A stretch of DNA of 39,066 bases from Actinomycetes bacterium (GTDB lineage Bacteria; Actinomycetota; Acidimicrobiia; Acidimicrobiales; RAAP-2): contig JAJYXE010000044.1 in the NCBI GenBank assembly GCA_021791145.1, forward strand, positions 1 to 39,066, given 5' to 3'. The notes beneath the pieces are model-generated. The model was not told the DNA's origin. It worked only from the letters and a program-made list of their open reading frames with translations, and did not search any database. Numbering within the stretch: the first letter of the stretch is position 1; every line of letters starts with the position of its first letter. Positions 30,703-38,138 of the stretch are shown here, in pieces. A program made the position numbers and the translations under genes.

Positions 30703-32136
30703 CTACGGCGCCGTGACCAGCCCGTAATGGCCGTCGTGGCGCAGGTACAGCACCGCGCCACGGCCCGACCCCGCATCGGCGAAGAAGAGGCGGCGTTCGC
30801 CGCTCGCCCCGAGTCGCTCGATCGCCTCGCGCAGGGAGAGCACGGGGACCTCGACGTCGGTCAGTTCGACGGGCTCAGCGGTGGGTCCCATCCCGTCAGC
30901 GGAGGGCTGCAGCCGCGTCATCCGGTACGTCGTGCCGTCGGCGCGCTCGATGACACTGTCCGACCCGCTGGTCAGGTCGACGAAGAGGTAGAAGTCGTAG
31001 TCGAGCGCGAGCATGTCGAAGACGGCCTCGTCCACGCTGAGCTCGCCGGCGGCCAACGTCTTGTGGCGAACGAGTTGGCGATCCTCCACCGGGCGGTCGA
31101 AGAACGGCGGTCGCTCGGGGGACAGGTCGCCGTGCCTCCACTCCCCAGGCGCGACGACGCCGTCGGATCGCTCGAGGTCCTTTCGTCTGCTCGCTCGGTG
31201 CTCGAGTCGCTCGCGCAGCCTCTGGGACAGCGCATCCAGTGCTTCTGTCATGGTGTGCGCCGACGCGTGCGCGCGCAGCGGCTCGCCGTTCAGATCGAGC
31301 ATCGCCTCGGCACGGGCCGGAAGGGGACGCGCCGGGTCGGGCTCCCAGCTGAGCTTCACACGGGCGAAGAGCACCGGCGTGTCGAGCGCCGCCACGACGC
31401 TGGAGACCAGCTGCAGCGACTGCGCCTTGGCGCGCGCGCTGACGTTCGGCGTTGCATACAGGCTCACCGGAGGAACGTTCTCGGACTGGGGAGTCGGGAC
31501 CGAGAGTGCGGCGGTCTCGTCAGGGCCGAGCACCCACTGCTCGGCGATCGCGCCGTGCGCCATCCGGCACTTCACGGTGAGCCCCTGCTCGTCGGGTGAT
31601 TGCCCCTCCCACGAGACCACCGCGCCGTCGTCGACGCCGGCGACCTTCGCATGGCGATCACAGGCGAAGGCCGCAGTTGCCTCTATCCATCCCGAGAGCG
31701 CGGTCCGTCCGTCGATCACTCGGTCTTCGAGGTGGACGAGCGCGTCGGGCGCGTACAAGGCGAGCGCCCCGACGAGGTCACCACGGGCCACGCTCGTTGC
31801 CCAGGCGCGGGCCACTTGGAGGGGATGGAGGGCCGCGAGGTGCAGCTCGGGGTGGACACTTGCGTGCGGCAGTCCCCCCTTGGTGTCGAAACGGCGGGCC
31901 CCTTGCAGCGTCCCGAAGCCGTGTCGGTGCCGCGAGGCCCGTGCGCTCTGGCGAAGTCGCACCTCGACGGCGTGCTCCACTCCGTCGACGCGTCGGAGGT
32001 CGAAGTGGACGCGAGCGCCAGGGTGGCGGGCGGCGGCGGCGATCTCCCCTGCCGGCACGTGGTAGGCCTGCCCTCCCTGCACGATCTCGGCGTCCCCACG
32101 GTCAGGGTCGAACCAGTGGACCACTCCGTCAGGCAC
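30703..32136 (-). CDS. Multidomain ribosome hibernation factor (cold-shock-like, SnoaL-like, S30AE and two S30AE C-domains)
   Basis: The 477-residue protein joins five parts. Residues 3-60 look like a cold-shock OB fold (GVVHWFDPDRGDAEIV). Residues about 104-203 form a SnoaL/NTF2-like domain (VARAWATSVARGDLVGALAL). Residues about 226-312 are an S30AE/RaiA domain that binds the decoding site of idle 30S subunits (NVSARAKAQSLQLVSSVVAAL). Two copies of the S30AE C-terminal dimerisation domain follow, 354-412 (LSVDEAVFDMLALDYDFYLF) and 424-476 (FADAGSGRGAVLYLRHDGHY). Long HPF uses the C-domain to pair ribosomes into 100S dimers; two copies in one chain might change that. GTG at 32136 has AGGAG upstream and overlaps the baeRF gene by 8 nt. 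Confidence 0.85.
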   Translation of the reverse strand: MPDGVVHWFDPDRGDAEIVQGGQAYHVPAGEIAAAARHPGARVHFDLRRVDGVEHAVEVRLRQSARASRHRHGFGTLQGARRFDTKGGLPHASVHPELHLAALHPLQVARAWATSVARGDLVGALALYAPDALVHLEDRVIDGRTALSGWIEATAAFACDRHAKVAGVDDGAVVSWEGQSPDEQGLTVKCRMAHGAIAEQWVLGPDETAALSVPTPQSENVPPVSLYATPNVSARAKAQSLQLVSSVVAALDTPVLFARVKLSWEPDPARPLPARAEAMLDLNGEPLRAHASAHTMTEALDALSQRLRERLEHRASRRKDLERSDGVVAPGEWRHGDLSPERPPFFDRPVEDRQLVRHKTLAAGELSVDEAVFDMLALDYDFYLFVDLTSGSDSVIERADGTTYRMTRLQPSADGMGPTAEPVELTDVEVPVLSLREAIERLGASGERRLFFADAGSGRGAVLYLRHDGHYGLVTAP

Positions 32137-33361
32137 GCCGGTCTCCTCCGCTCGTCTTTGCCTCTGTGTCTCGGGCCGCGTCTTCGGCTGCGCCAGGGGC
32201 GCCCTCTTCGGCGCTGTCTCCGGACCCCTCTCGGGCCCACGGCTCGAGCAGCGCCCCGATGCGGCCCAGATCGCTCAGGGAACCTTGCGCGACGGGATCC
32301 ACCGCCGCGTGCTGCAGGAAAGCGTCGGCGATCGCCGCGTCCACGACGTTCTCCAGCTCGCGGACGGGACCTCCGCAGCGCGGACAGCTACGAGCTCTGA
32401 CGGTGAGGCTGCGGCAGTCCTCACAGCGTCCTCCTGCCGCCTCGAAGCTCCGTTCCACGACCAGGATGGCCACGAGCCCGTCCCCCAGGGATCCGAGGGT
32501 GGGGCCAAGTCCGGTGACAGCCCCTGCACCGGTGGTGGTGGCGCGTTGGCGAAGTGTCGCGAGCACCGCCGACCGCCGCTCCTCCTCGACGCGCTCGACG
32601 ATCTCCGTGGCGGCGGCGATCAGCTCCGCCGTCCCGGCGTGCGAGCGCACGGGCGCGCGGCCGGCGATCCGGTCGCCGACGTGGCGAGGGAGGTGCCTCT
32701 CGAGCTCTTCGAGGGACTTCCCAGGACCAAAGAGGACGAGGTGGCTCACCGGTCGGCGGATTGTCTCGGCGATCACAGCGCGCGCGACCCGCCGGAAGTG
32801 GTCGCGAGCGAGCTCCTCTTGGTGGTGCTCGAACCCGGCGAGCTCCCTGTCGGTGTCGATGCCGTGCCCCAGCTCGTCGTCGAAATCGGCGAGCTCCTCC
32901 GCTTGACCGCCCGGCTCGAGGCGTAGAACACGCCCCCGCTCGCTGTCGACCTCCACGACGATGGCCGACCACGACGTGGCGGAGGCAAGGCAGAGCTGCG
33001 CGACGTCAGGCTCGGCGGCGACGACGATCTGGTCCCGGACCGGCGTCGTCAGCTCGACCGTCTCGAAGAAGTCGTCCGCTGCAGAGGAGAACACCGCCAC
33101 GCCGCGGGTGCGAGACCGGTCGATGCCGCTGTCGAGCCACGTACGGATCTGCCCGAGATCGGCCTCGAGCGCGGCACCGGGGTCCCACGTCGAGCGTCGG
33201 GCCTGCTCCCGGGCCCGACGGAAGAGCGCGTCGGCCCGCCCCAACACCTCCGGCCAGCGGGGGTGCCGCAGTCCATCGACGTCCAGGTACATGCTGGCCG
33301 CCGCTCTACCGGCGCCCCATGAGGCGACGTGCCGGATGAACGCTTCTTCGAGGACCGTCAC
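32129..33361 (-). CDS. Bacterial eRF1-like protein (baeRF family) with zinc ribbon
   Basis: The 410-residue protein has the eRF1/Pelota-like architecture of baeRF/Rv2629-type proteins. An N-terminal alpha/beta part (MYLDVDG, RGVAVFSSAADDFFETVEL) is followed by an RNase H-like domain 2 (WSAIVVEVDSERGRVLRLE, helix FEHHQEELARDHFRRVARAV, SHLVLFGPGKSLEEL) and domain 3 with a zinc ribbon (C313, C316, C326, C329). These proteins are thought to act on stalled or hibernating ribosomes. The loop that holds GGQ in eRF1 reads DDELGHGIDTDREL, so peptidyl-tRNA hydrolysis may be absent or changed. Starts GTG at 33361 behind two DosR-like boxes; coupled to the HPF gene by an 8-nt overlap. Confidence 0.82.
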   Translation of the reverse strand: MTVLEEAFIRHVASWGAGRAAASMYLDVDGLRHPRWPEVLGRADALFRRAREQARRSTWDPGAALEADLGQIRTWLDSGIDRSRTRGVAVFSSAADDFFETVELTTPVRDQIVVAAEPDVAQLCLASATSWSAIVVEVDSERGRVLRLEPGGQAEELADFDDELGHGIDTDRELAGFEHHQEELARDHFRRVARAVIAETIRRPVSHLVLFGPGKSLEELERHLPRHVGDRIAGRAPVRSHAGTAELIAAATEIVERVEEERRSAVLATLRQRATTTGAGAVTGLGPTLGSLGDGLVAILVVERSFEAAGGRCEDCRSLTVRARSCPRCGGPVRELENVVDAAIADAFLQHAAVDPVAQGSLSDLGRIGALLEPWAREGSGDSAEEGAPGAAEDAARDTEAKTSGGDRRA

Positions 33362-33396
33362 GACCCGATCCTGCCCCTGGCGCCCTCAGCGCAACA

Positions 33397-33410
33397 GGGC
33401 CGATGGTCCA
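33397..33410 (+). promoter_or_regulatory. DosR-like box 1 before the baeRF-HPF operon
   Basis: GGGCCGATGGTCCA fits GGGYCGAWRGTCCN and lies 36 bp upstream of the baeRF GTG. A second box begins exactly 42 bp further away, about four helical turns, on the same DNA face. Confidence 0.6.
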
Positions 33411-34440
33411 CGCCATTGCTGCGCCGGGCGCCGGGCCGGGGACCATCGACCCTGCGGCACCTGGCGGCATCGAGCCAGAATGCAGGTGCCGGACGGCGAC
33501 GCGACACGTTGTTCGCGGAACAAGGAGGCCTCCCACGCACGGATCACGGACAAGCGGCGACGACGAGATCGAAGGCCCGCTCGAAGACAGCGCGGCGGTG
33601 CTCCGAGAACCGGTGGACCTCGCCCACTCGCTGCTCGACGAAGCGGAGCTCGGCACGGAGGAGGTGCCGCCGGCGCTCGCCGAGATGATGGAGGCGGAGC
33701 TCGCTGCCGACCAGGCGGACGCGGTGCTCGAGGCCGGGTCCGTGCTCGTGCCCGCGCCGCCGGAGGGCAGCGACGACGAGATCGAGCCTGAGGAGCTCGA
33801 GATCCGGCTCGAATCGGAGAGCGACGGTGCCGAGCTTCTCTCGCTGCACGACGAGGAGCAGCTCTCCGAAGCGCTGCTCGACGAAGGACCCTCACTCGGT
33901 GAAGAGGAGCCTGACGCAGTCGAGGAGGCGCTGGAGCGTGCAGAGGAGCCCGACCGAGCCGAGCCGACGAGTCGTCTGGAGCGGCCCGGCGTGGCCGGCG
34001 CGGCGCGGGCCCCAAAAGCGCCTTTGCCAGACGGCCAGGAGATGATCGACCCGGCGAGGTTCCGACGGCTGCTCGAGGCGGCGCGCCAGCGGCTTGAGAG
34101 CCTGCAGGCAGAGTTCGAAGCGGAGGGGCTGCGCCAACGGTCCGAGCGAGAGGACCTGTCGTCGCTCTCGTCGATCGACCAGCACCCCGCCGACCAGGGG
34201 ACCGAGACCTTCGACCGCGAGCGCGACCTCTCGATCCGTGAACAGGTCGAAGGGGAGTTCGCAGAGGTGACGAAGGCGCTCCAGCGCCTCGAGGCCGGGA
34301 CCTACGGGCGCTGCGAGGCGTGCGGACGGCCGATAGGGGTCGAGCGCCTCGAGGCCGAGCCCGCGACCCGATTCTGCCTCGACGACCAGCTTGCGCTCGA
34401 GCGCGAGCTCGAGAGCAAGCACCGCGAGGTCGAGGCGTAG
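33403..34440 (+). CDS. DksA/TraR-family zinc-finger protein with acidic N-terminal extension
   Basis: The C-terminal 110 residues form a DksA/TraR-like unit: a coiled-coil region (LRQRSEREDLSSLSSIDQ, REQVEGEFAEVTKALQRLE) and zinc finger CEACGRPIGVERLEAEPATRFC. The fourth metal position is Asp (C-x2-C-x17-C-x2-D). DksA-type proteins act in the RNA polymerase channel with ppGpp. About 150 acidic residues precede it (e.g. SDDEIEPEELEIRLESESDG). The start is uncertain: ATG at 33403 is the first standard codon, but the first 44 residues look non-coding, while an AGGAGG at 33523 stands 6 nt before an in-frame ACG at 33535. It is divergent from baeRF and flanks the same boxes. Confidence 0.75.
   Translation: MVHAIAAPGAGPGTIDPAAPGGIEPECRCRTATRHVVRGTRRPPTHGSRTSGDDEIEGPLEDSAAVLREPVDLAHSLLDEAELGTEEVPPALAEMMEAELAADQADAVLEAGSVLVPAPPEGSDDEIEPEELEIRLESESDGAELLSLHDEEQLSEALLDEGPSLGEEEPDAVEEALERAEEPDRAEPTSRLERPGVAGAARAPKAPLPDGQEMIDPARFRRLLEAARQRLESLQAEFEAEGLRQRSEREDLSSLSSIDQHPADQGTETFDRERDLSIREQVEGEFAEVTKALQRLEAGTYGRCEACGRPIGVERLEAEPATRFCLDDQLALERELESKHREVEA
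33439..33452 (+). promoter_or_regulatory. DosR-like box 2 between baeRF and DksA/TraR genes
   Basis: GGGACCATCGACCC matches GGGACTWWAGTCCC at 11 of 14 positions; its reverse complement GGGTCGATGGTCCC is nearly identical to the box at 36654. It lies 78 bp from the baeRF start and about 83 bp before the strong ribosome-binding site of the DksA/TraR gene, so either gene could be served. Confidence 0.6.
33523..33537 (+). promoter_or_regulatory. Strong Shine-Dalgarno (AGGAGG) before an ACG codon
   Basis: AGGAGG at 33523-33528 is followed after six bases by ACG (33535-33537), which is in frame with the DksA/TraR protein and begins where protein-like sequence begins. No ATG, GTG or TTG is at that position. 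It decides between the ORF start at 33403 and a shorter protein of about 301 residues. Confidence 0.5.
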
Positions 34441-34486
34441 ACGTCGAAGCCCGGTGCGGGTCCTCGGTGCCTCCCTGGCGCCGCGC

Positions 34487-34975
34487 TCAGAGCTTGTAGC
34501 CCATCGTCCGAAGCAGCTGCTTGCGTGCCGACTCGTCCGCCGCGGTCTCCACGCCGGCCGGTGGCATGCCGTCGACGACGCCGACGACTGCACGGCCGAA
34601 CTCGGTCTGCGCGACGATCACCTCGACCTGGTTCGCCGTGGCACAGAAGATCGTGCACACCTCCGGGATATTCTTGATCGCGTTGAGCACGTTGATCGGG
34701 AAGCCCTCCCGCAGGTACACGACGAAGACGTGCCCCGCCGAGATCGACTCCGCGTTTCTCGTCGCGAGCTCCACGAGTGCTTCATCGTTGCCCGAGCGAC
34801 GGATGAGGCAGGGGCCGGAGGCCTCGGAGAACGCGAGGCCGAAGCGTAGGTGCGGCCCTGCGCTCGACATCGCCTCGTGCAGGTCCTCCACGGTCTTGAT
34901 GAAGTGCGCTTGCCCGATGATGACGTTCACGTCGTCGACCTTCTCGATGGGGACCGCACTCAGTTCCAGCGCCAC
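34487..34975 (-). CDS. Adenosine-specific kinase family protein
   Basis: The 162-residue protein belongs to the small Adenosine_kin family (formerly DUF355), known from archaea and some bacteria. Features: NVIIGQAHFIKTVEDLHEAM, SGPCLIRRSGND, VFVVYLREGFPINVLNAIKNI, EVCTIFCATANQVEVIVAQ and the GRAVVGVVDGMPPAGVE motif. The family is described as binding or phosphorylating adenosine/AMP; its role in cells is not settled. GTG at 34975 is preceded by GAGAGGAGG. It lies 162 nt behind the PRTase fusion gene, with a low-complexity leader, and is convergent with the DksA/TraR gene. Confidence 0.9.
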   Translation of the reverse strand: MALELSAVPIEKVDDVNVIIGQAHFIKTVEDLHEAMSSAGPHLRFGLAFSEASGPCLIRRSGNDEALVELATRNAESISAGHVFVVYLREGFPINVLNAIKNIPEVCTIFCATANQVEVIVAQTEFGRAVVGVVDGMPPAGVETAADESARKQLLRTMGYKL

Positions 34976-34990
34976 GGTGCCTCCTCTCTC

Positions 34991-35075
34991 CTTGTTGTCT
35001 TCGTTGTCTTCGTTGTTGTCTTCGTTGTCTTCATGCGTTGGTTGTCTTCATGCGTTGGCTGTCTTCACGGGTGCT
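34991..35075. repeat. TTGTCTTC low-complexity repeats in the leader of the adenosine-kinase gene
   Basis: TTGTCTTCG-like 9-nt units (some with an extra TTG) are followed by two TTGTCTTCATGCGTTGG units of 16-17 nt. On the gene's strand this gives a purine-rich GAAGACAACGAAGACAAC leader just before the ribosome-binding site. The A-rich purine tract is unusual for this GC-rich sequence and could serve as a standby site or leftover of repeat expansion. Confidence 0.7.
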
Positions 35076-35137
35076 CTCGATCCTTCTCTTGGTGGTGCGG
35101 TGCTCCTGCTCCTCCCCCATGGGCGGTGAGCCGTCGC

Positions 35138-36601
35138 TCAACCTGTCCGGTACGTCGACGCGCTGAAGTGCGTCGTGAACCAGTCGCGGGCCGCCACGGC
35201 AGCAGCCTGCAACGTGCCCGGCTCCTCGAAGAGGTGCGATGCTCCCGGTACGACCACCAGCTTGCTCTCGCAGCGCAGGAGCGCTTGTGCCTCACGGTTG
35301 AGCTCGAGGACCACGTCGTCGAGCGCTCCGACGACGAGGAGGGTCGGCGCCGTCACGTCGGGAAGCCGCAGCCTGGCGAGGTCCGGGCGCCCGCCGCGCG
35401 AGACGACCGCCGCGACGTCGGCATCTCTTCGAGCTGCCGCCCACAGCGCGGCGCCCGCCCCGGTGCTGGCACCGAAGTAGCCCACGGGAAGCCCGGCTGA
35501 AACCGGCTGTGCGCGCAACCAGCCGGTGGCGTCCGAAAGGCGCCGGGCGAGCAGGGGGATGTCGAACACGTTGGCGCGGTCGGTCTCCTCGTCCGAGGTG
35601 AGCAAGTCGAACAGGAGCGTGCCGATCGCCGCCTCGTTGAGCACAGAGGCGACGTAACGGTTGCGCGGGCTGTGGCGGCTGCTGCCGCTTCCATGCGCGA
35701 ACGCGACGATCCCGATGGCATGTTCGGGCACCGTGAGACGGCCGCCGAGCAGCACAGGCCCTGCCTCGACGTCGACGTCCTCGTCGCGAACGAAGGGAGC
35801 GCCGGGAGGGTCGCCGCGGGGAGGGTCGCCGCGGGGAGGGTCGTTGCCGGGAGGGTCGCCGCGGGGACCGCCGTCGGAGGGGTCGTCACCGGAAGGAGCG
35901 TCGGGCGGACCGCCAGTCCCCCCAAGACCCGCGTGCCCGGCTTGGGGGACCGCTGTCGCCGGCGTGCTCGGGCCGGCTCGCTCGAGGCAGTCGAGCACCT
36001 CCTCGTCGGTCGTCTGCGAGAAGTCCTCGTAGAACTGCCCGATCGCGAAGAAGGTCTCCGGAGCGACGAGGCAGACGAGCTCGTCTGCGACGTCAGCGAA
36101 GCGGCGCTCCCAGCCCGCCGGCGCGACCGGCACGGCCAGCACCACCCTCGCCGCGCCGTGGGCGCGGGCGACCTGGCAGGCGCTCCGAGCCGTGGACCCG
36201 GTCGCGATCCCGTCATCGATGATCACCGCCGTGCGTCCAGCCAGCGGCACCGGTGTGCGGTCCTTGCGAAAGCGCCTCGCCCGGCGTTCGAGCTCCGCTC
36301 TCTCGCGCGCCTCGACAGCCTCGAGCTCACGATCCGAGACCCCTGCAGCGCGGATGACCTCGTCGTTGAGCACGCGAATGCCGCCCTCGCCGATTGCGCC
36401 CATCCCGAGCTCGGGGTGGAACGGCACGCCCAGCTTCCTCACGACGATGACGTCGAGCGGCGCCCCAAGTTCGACGGCCACCTGACAAGCGACTGGGACG
36501 CCGCCGCGCGGGAGACCCAGCACCACCAGGGGCTCGCTCCGGAGGTGCTCGAGCCTCGCGGCAAGCCGCCGACCCGCGTCGACGCGGTCCACGAACATCA
36601 T
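35138..36601 (-). CDS. Phosphoribosyltransferase-alpha/beta hydrolase fusion (Rv0571c-like)
   Basis: The 487-residue protein has a type I phosphoribosyltransferase domain (1-about 215; VVLGLPRGGVPVACQVAVEL and PRPP loop AVIIDDGIATGSTARSA) and an alpha/beta hydrolase of dienelactone-hydrolase type (about 275-487; nucleophile elbow GYFGASTGAGAAL, acid near VVGALDDVVLEL, His in GASHLFEEPG). A Gly/Asp/Pro repeat linker separates them. The same pairing is known from mycobacterial Rv0571c, a dormancy-regulon gene of unknown reaction. ATG at 36601 follows GAGGAG at 6 nt. A DosR-like box lies 53 bp upstream. Confidence 0.87.
   Translation of the reverse strand: MMFVDRVDAGRRLAARLEHLRSEPLVVLGLPRGGVPVACQVAVELGAPLDVIVVRKLGVPFHPELGMGAIGEGGIRVLNDEVIRAAGVSDRELEAVEARERAELERRARRFRKDRTPVPLAGRTAVIIDDGIATGSTARSACQVARAHGAARVVLAVPVAPAGWERRFADVADELVCLVAPETFFAIGQFYEDFSQTTDEEVLDCLERAGPSTPATAVPQAGHAGLGGTGGPPDAPSGDDPSDGGPRGDPPGNDPPRGDPPRGDPPGAPFVRDEDVDVEAGPVLLGGRLTVPEHAIGIVAFAHGSGSSRHSPRNRYVASVLNEAAIGTLLFDLLTSDEETDRANVFDIPLLARRLSDATGWLRAQPVSAGLPVGYFGASTGAGAALWAAARRDADVAAVVSRGGRPDLARLRLPDVTAPTLLVVGALDDVVLELNREAQALLRCESKLVVVPGASHLFEEPGTLQAAAVAARDWFTTHFSASTYRTG
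35802..35870 (-). repeat. 15-bp tandem repeat encoding (RGDPP)n linker
   Basis: Four to five 15-nt units encode GDPPRGDPPGNDPPRGDPPRG between the two domains of the PRTase-hydrolase protein. The period is kept in frame, and the units vary slightly, indicating slippage-type expansion. Confidence 0.85.
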
Positions 36602-36653
36602 GGCCAACTCCTCTGCTCGTTTGCACCATTGCCGCGTCGCCTGTCCTGCGCAA

Positions 36654-36667
36654 GGGTCGATGGTCCG
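36654..36667 (+). promoter_or_regulatory. DosR-like box before the PRTase-hydrolase gene
   Basis: GGGTCGATGGTCCG matches the box at 33439 (reverse strand) at 13 of 14 positions and fits GGGYCGAWRGTCCN. It lies in the 151-nt gap behind the aldehyde dehydrogenase gene, 53 bp upstream of the PRTase ATG. No other feature is seen in that gap. Confidence 0.6.
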
Positions 36668-36752
36668 CGCGTCGCTGCGTTTTCCGGAGGCGCCGACGTC
36701 GTCGGGAGCCAGAAGCTGCGCCTTCCGTCCTGCTACCTCGGCACTTGTGTGC

Positions 36753-38138
36753 TCATTTCACTTCACCGGAACGGTCCGGAATGTGGATGAGCTTCTTGTT
36801 GACAAACTCCTCGATTCCAAGGGGGCCAAGCTCCCGACCCACGCCAGAGCGCTTGGTGCCGCCAAATGGCAGCTCGGGGCCACCTCCCTCAGCCTCGTTG
36901 ATCCAGACCATGCCGGTGTCCAGCCGGTCGGCGACCTCGAGGGCCAGCTGCGCATCCTGCGAGAAGACTGCTGCACCGAGCCCATAGCGAGTGTCGTTGG
37001 CGAGCGCGACCGCCTCGTCGACGCTGTGCACCTTGTAGATAACGGCAGCAGGACCGAAGAGCTCTTCACGATAGGCGCGCATCTCAGGCGTCACGCCGGT
37101 GAGGACGGTGGCCTGCACGAACGCGCCCGGGCCTTCCATCCGCCTGCCACCGAGATGCACGGTGGCACCTTTCTCAGTGGCATCGTCGATCTGCGCCATG
37201 AGAGTGCGCGCAGCTTGCTCCGACGACAGGGGACCGAAGGTCGTGTCGGGGTCCGCCGGGTCACCGGGAACCTGCTCGGCCATCGCCTTGGTGAACTCGG
37301 AGACGAACTCGTCGTAGACCCTGTCCATCACGATCACCCGCTTGGCCGCGTTGCAGGCTTGGCCGGCATTCTCCATGCGCGCGGCGACCGTCTGGCGAAC
37401 GACGGCCGGGAGATCGTCGGTGTCCAAGATGATGTAGGGATCGGAGCCGCCGAGCTCGAGCACCACCTTCTTCAGGTTCTGGCCTGCGACCCCGGCCACC
37501 GCCGCACCGGCGCGCTCACTGCCGGTGACCGAGACCCCGGCCACCCTGGAGTCAGCGACCATCTCGGCGATCTGGGCATTCGTGGCGAAAATGTTGACGT
37601 AGACGTCGTCGGGAAGACCCGCTTCCCGAAAGATCTCCGCCATCGCCAGCGCCGACTCAGGGCACTGAGGCGCGTGCTTCAAGATGACGGTGTTCCCGAT
37701 CACCAGGTTGGGAGCCGAGAAGCGAGCGACCTGGTAGTACGGGTAGTTCCACGGCATGATCCCGAGCACCGGCCCGATCGGCGACATCCGCACCCACGCC
37801 TCACCGGGCTGCGCCGACTCCAACCGCCGGTCCGCCAGCAGCTTCGGTCCCTCGTTGGCGTAGTACGCGTAGATCGACGCGCTGAAGTCGACCTCGTCGA
37901 GCGCCTCGGGCGTGGGCTTGCCCATCTCACGCGTGATGATCGAGGCCAGGTCGGCAGCTCGCTCCTTGTAGAGCTCGGACACGGCGAGCAGGAACTTCGC
38001 ACGCTCTTCTCGGGACGTGGCTCGCCACGCGTCGTATGCGGCCGAGGTCCGAGCCAGCACCCCGTCCAGCTCCTCGTCGGTCGCGGTGGGGAACTCCCTC
38101 TCGACTTCCCCGGTCGCAGGGTTGGTGACCTTGTACAT
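36753..38138 (-). CDS. NAD(P)-dependent aldehyde dehydrogenase, succinate-semialdehyde type
   Basis: The 461-residue enzyme oxidises an aldehyde to an acid. Visible motifs are PWNYPYYQVARFSAPNLVIGN, VSVTGSERAGAAVAGVAG, the catalytic base in VLELGGSDPYIIL, nucleophile Cys in MENAGQACNAAKRVIV, and EELFGPAAVIYKV. Length and PELPFGGTKRSGVGRELG fit bacterial succinate-semialdehyde dehydrogenases. ATG at 38138 is chosen (MYKVTNPATGE); TTG at 38144 is nearer the GGGGGAAG ribosome-binding site and adds two residues. A role in GABA/succinate-semialdehyde or general aldehyde disposal is inferred. Confidence 0.92.
   Translation of the reverse strand: MYKVTNPATGEVEREFPTATDEELDGVLARTSAAYDAWRATSREERAKFLLAVSELYKERAADLASIITREMGKPTPEALDEVDFSASIYAYYANEGPKLLADRRLESAQPGEAWVRMSPIGPVLGIMPWNYPYYQVARFSAPNLVIGNTVILKHAPQCPESALAMAEIFREAGLPDDVYVNIFATNAQIAEMVADSRVAGVSVTGSERAGAAVAGVAGQNLKKVVLELGGSDPYIILDTDDLPAVVRQTVAARMENAGQACNAAKRVIVMDRVYDEFVSEFTKAMAEQVPGDPADPDTTFGPLSSEQAARTLMAQIDDATEKGATVHLGGRRMEGPGAFVQATVLTGVTPEMRAYREELFGPAAVIYKVHSVDEAVALANDTRYGLGAAVFSQDAQLALEVADRLDTGMVWINEAEGGGPELPFGGTKRSGVGRELGPLGIEEFVNKKLIHIPDRSGEVK

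Noticed and set aside
32903..32911. GGQ tripeptide at residues 151-153 of the baeRF protein
   Set aside because: It lies in the strand before the loop that corresponds to the eRF1 GGQ loop (by helix FEHHQEELARDHF), so it is probably coincidental and not the catalytic motif.
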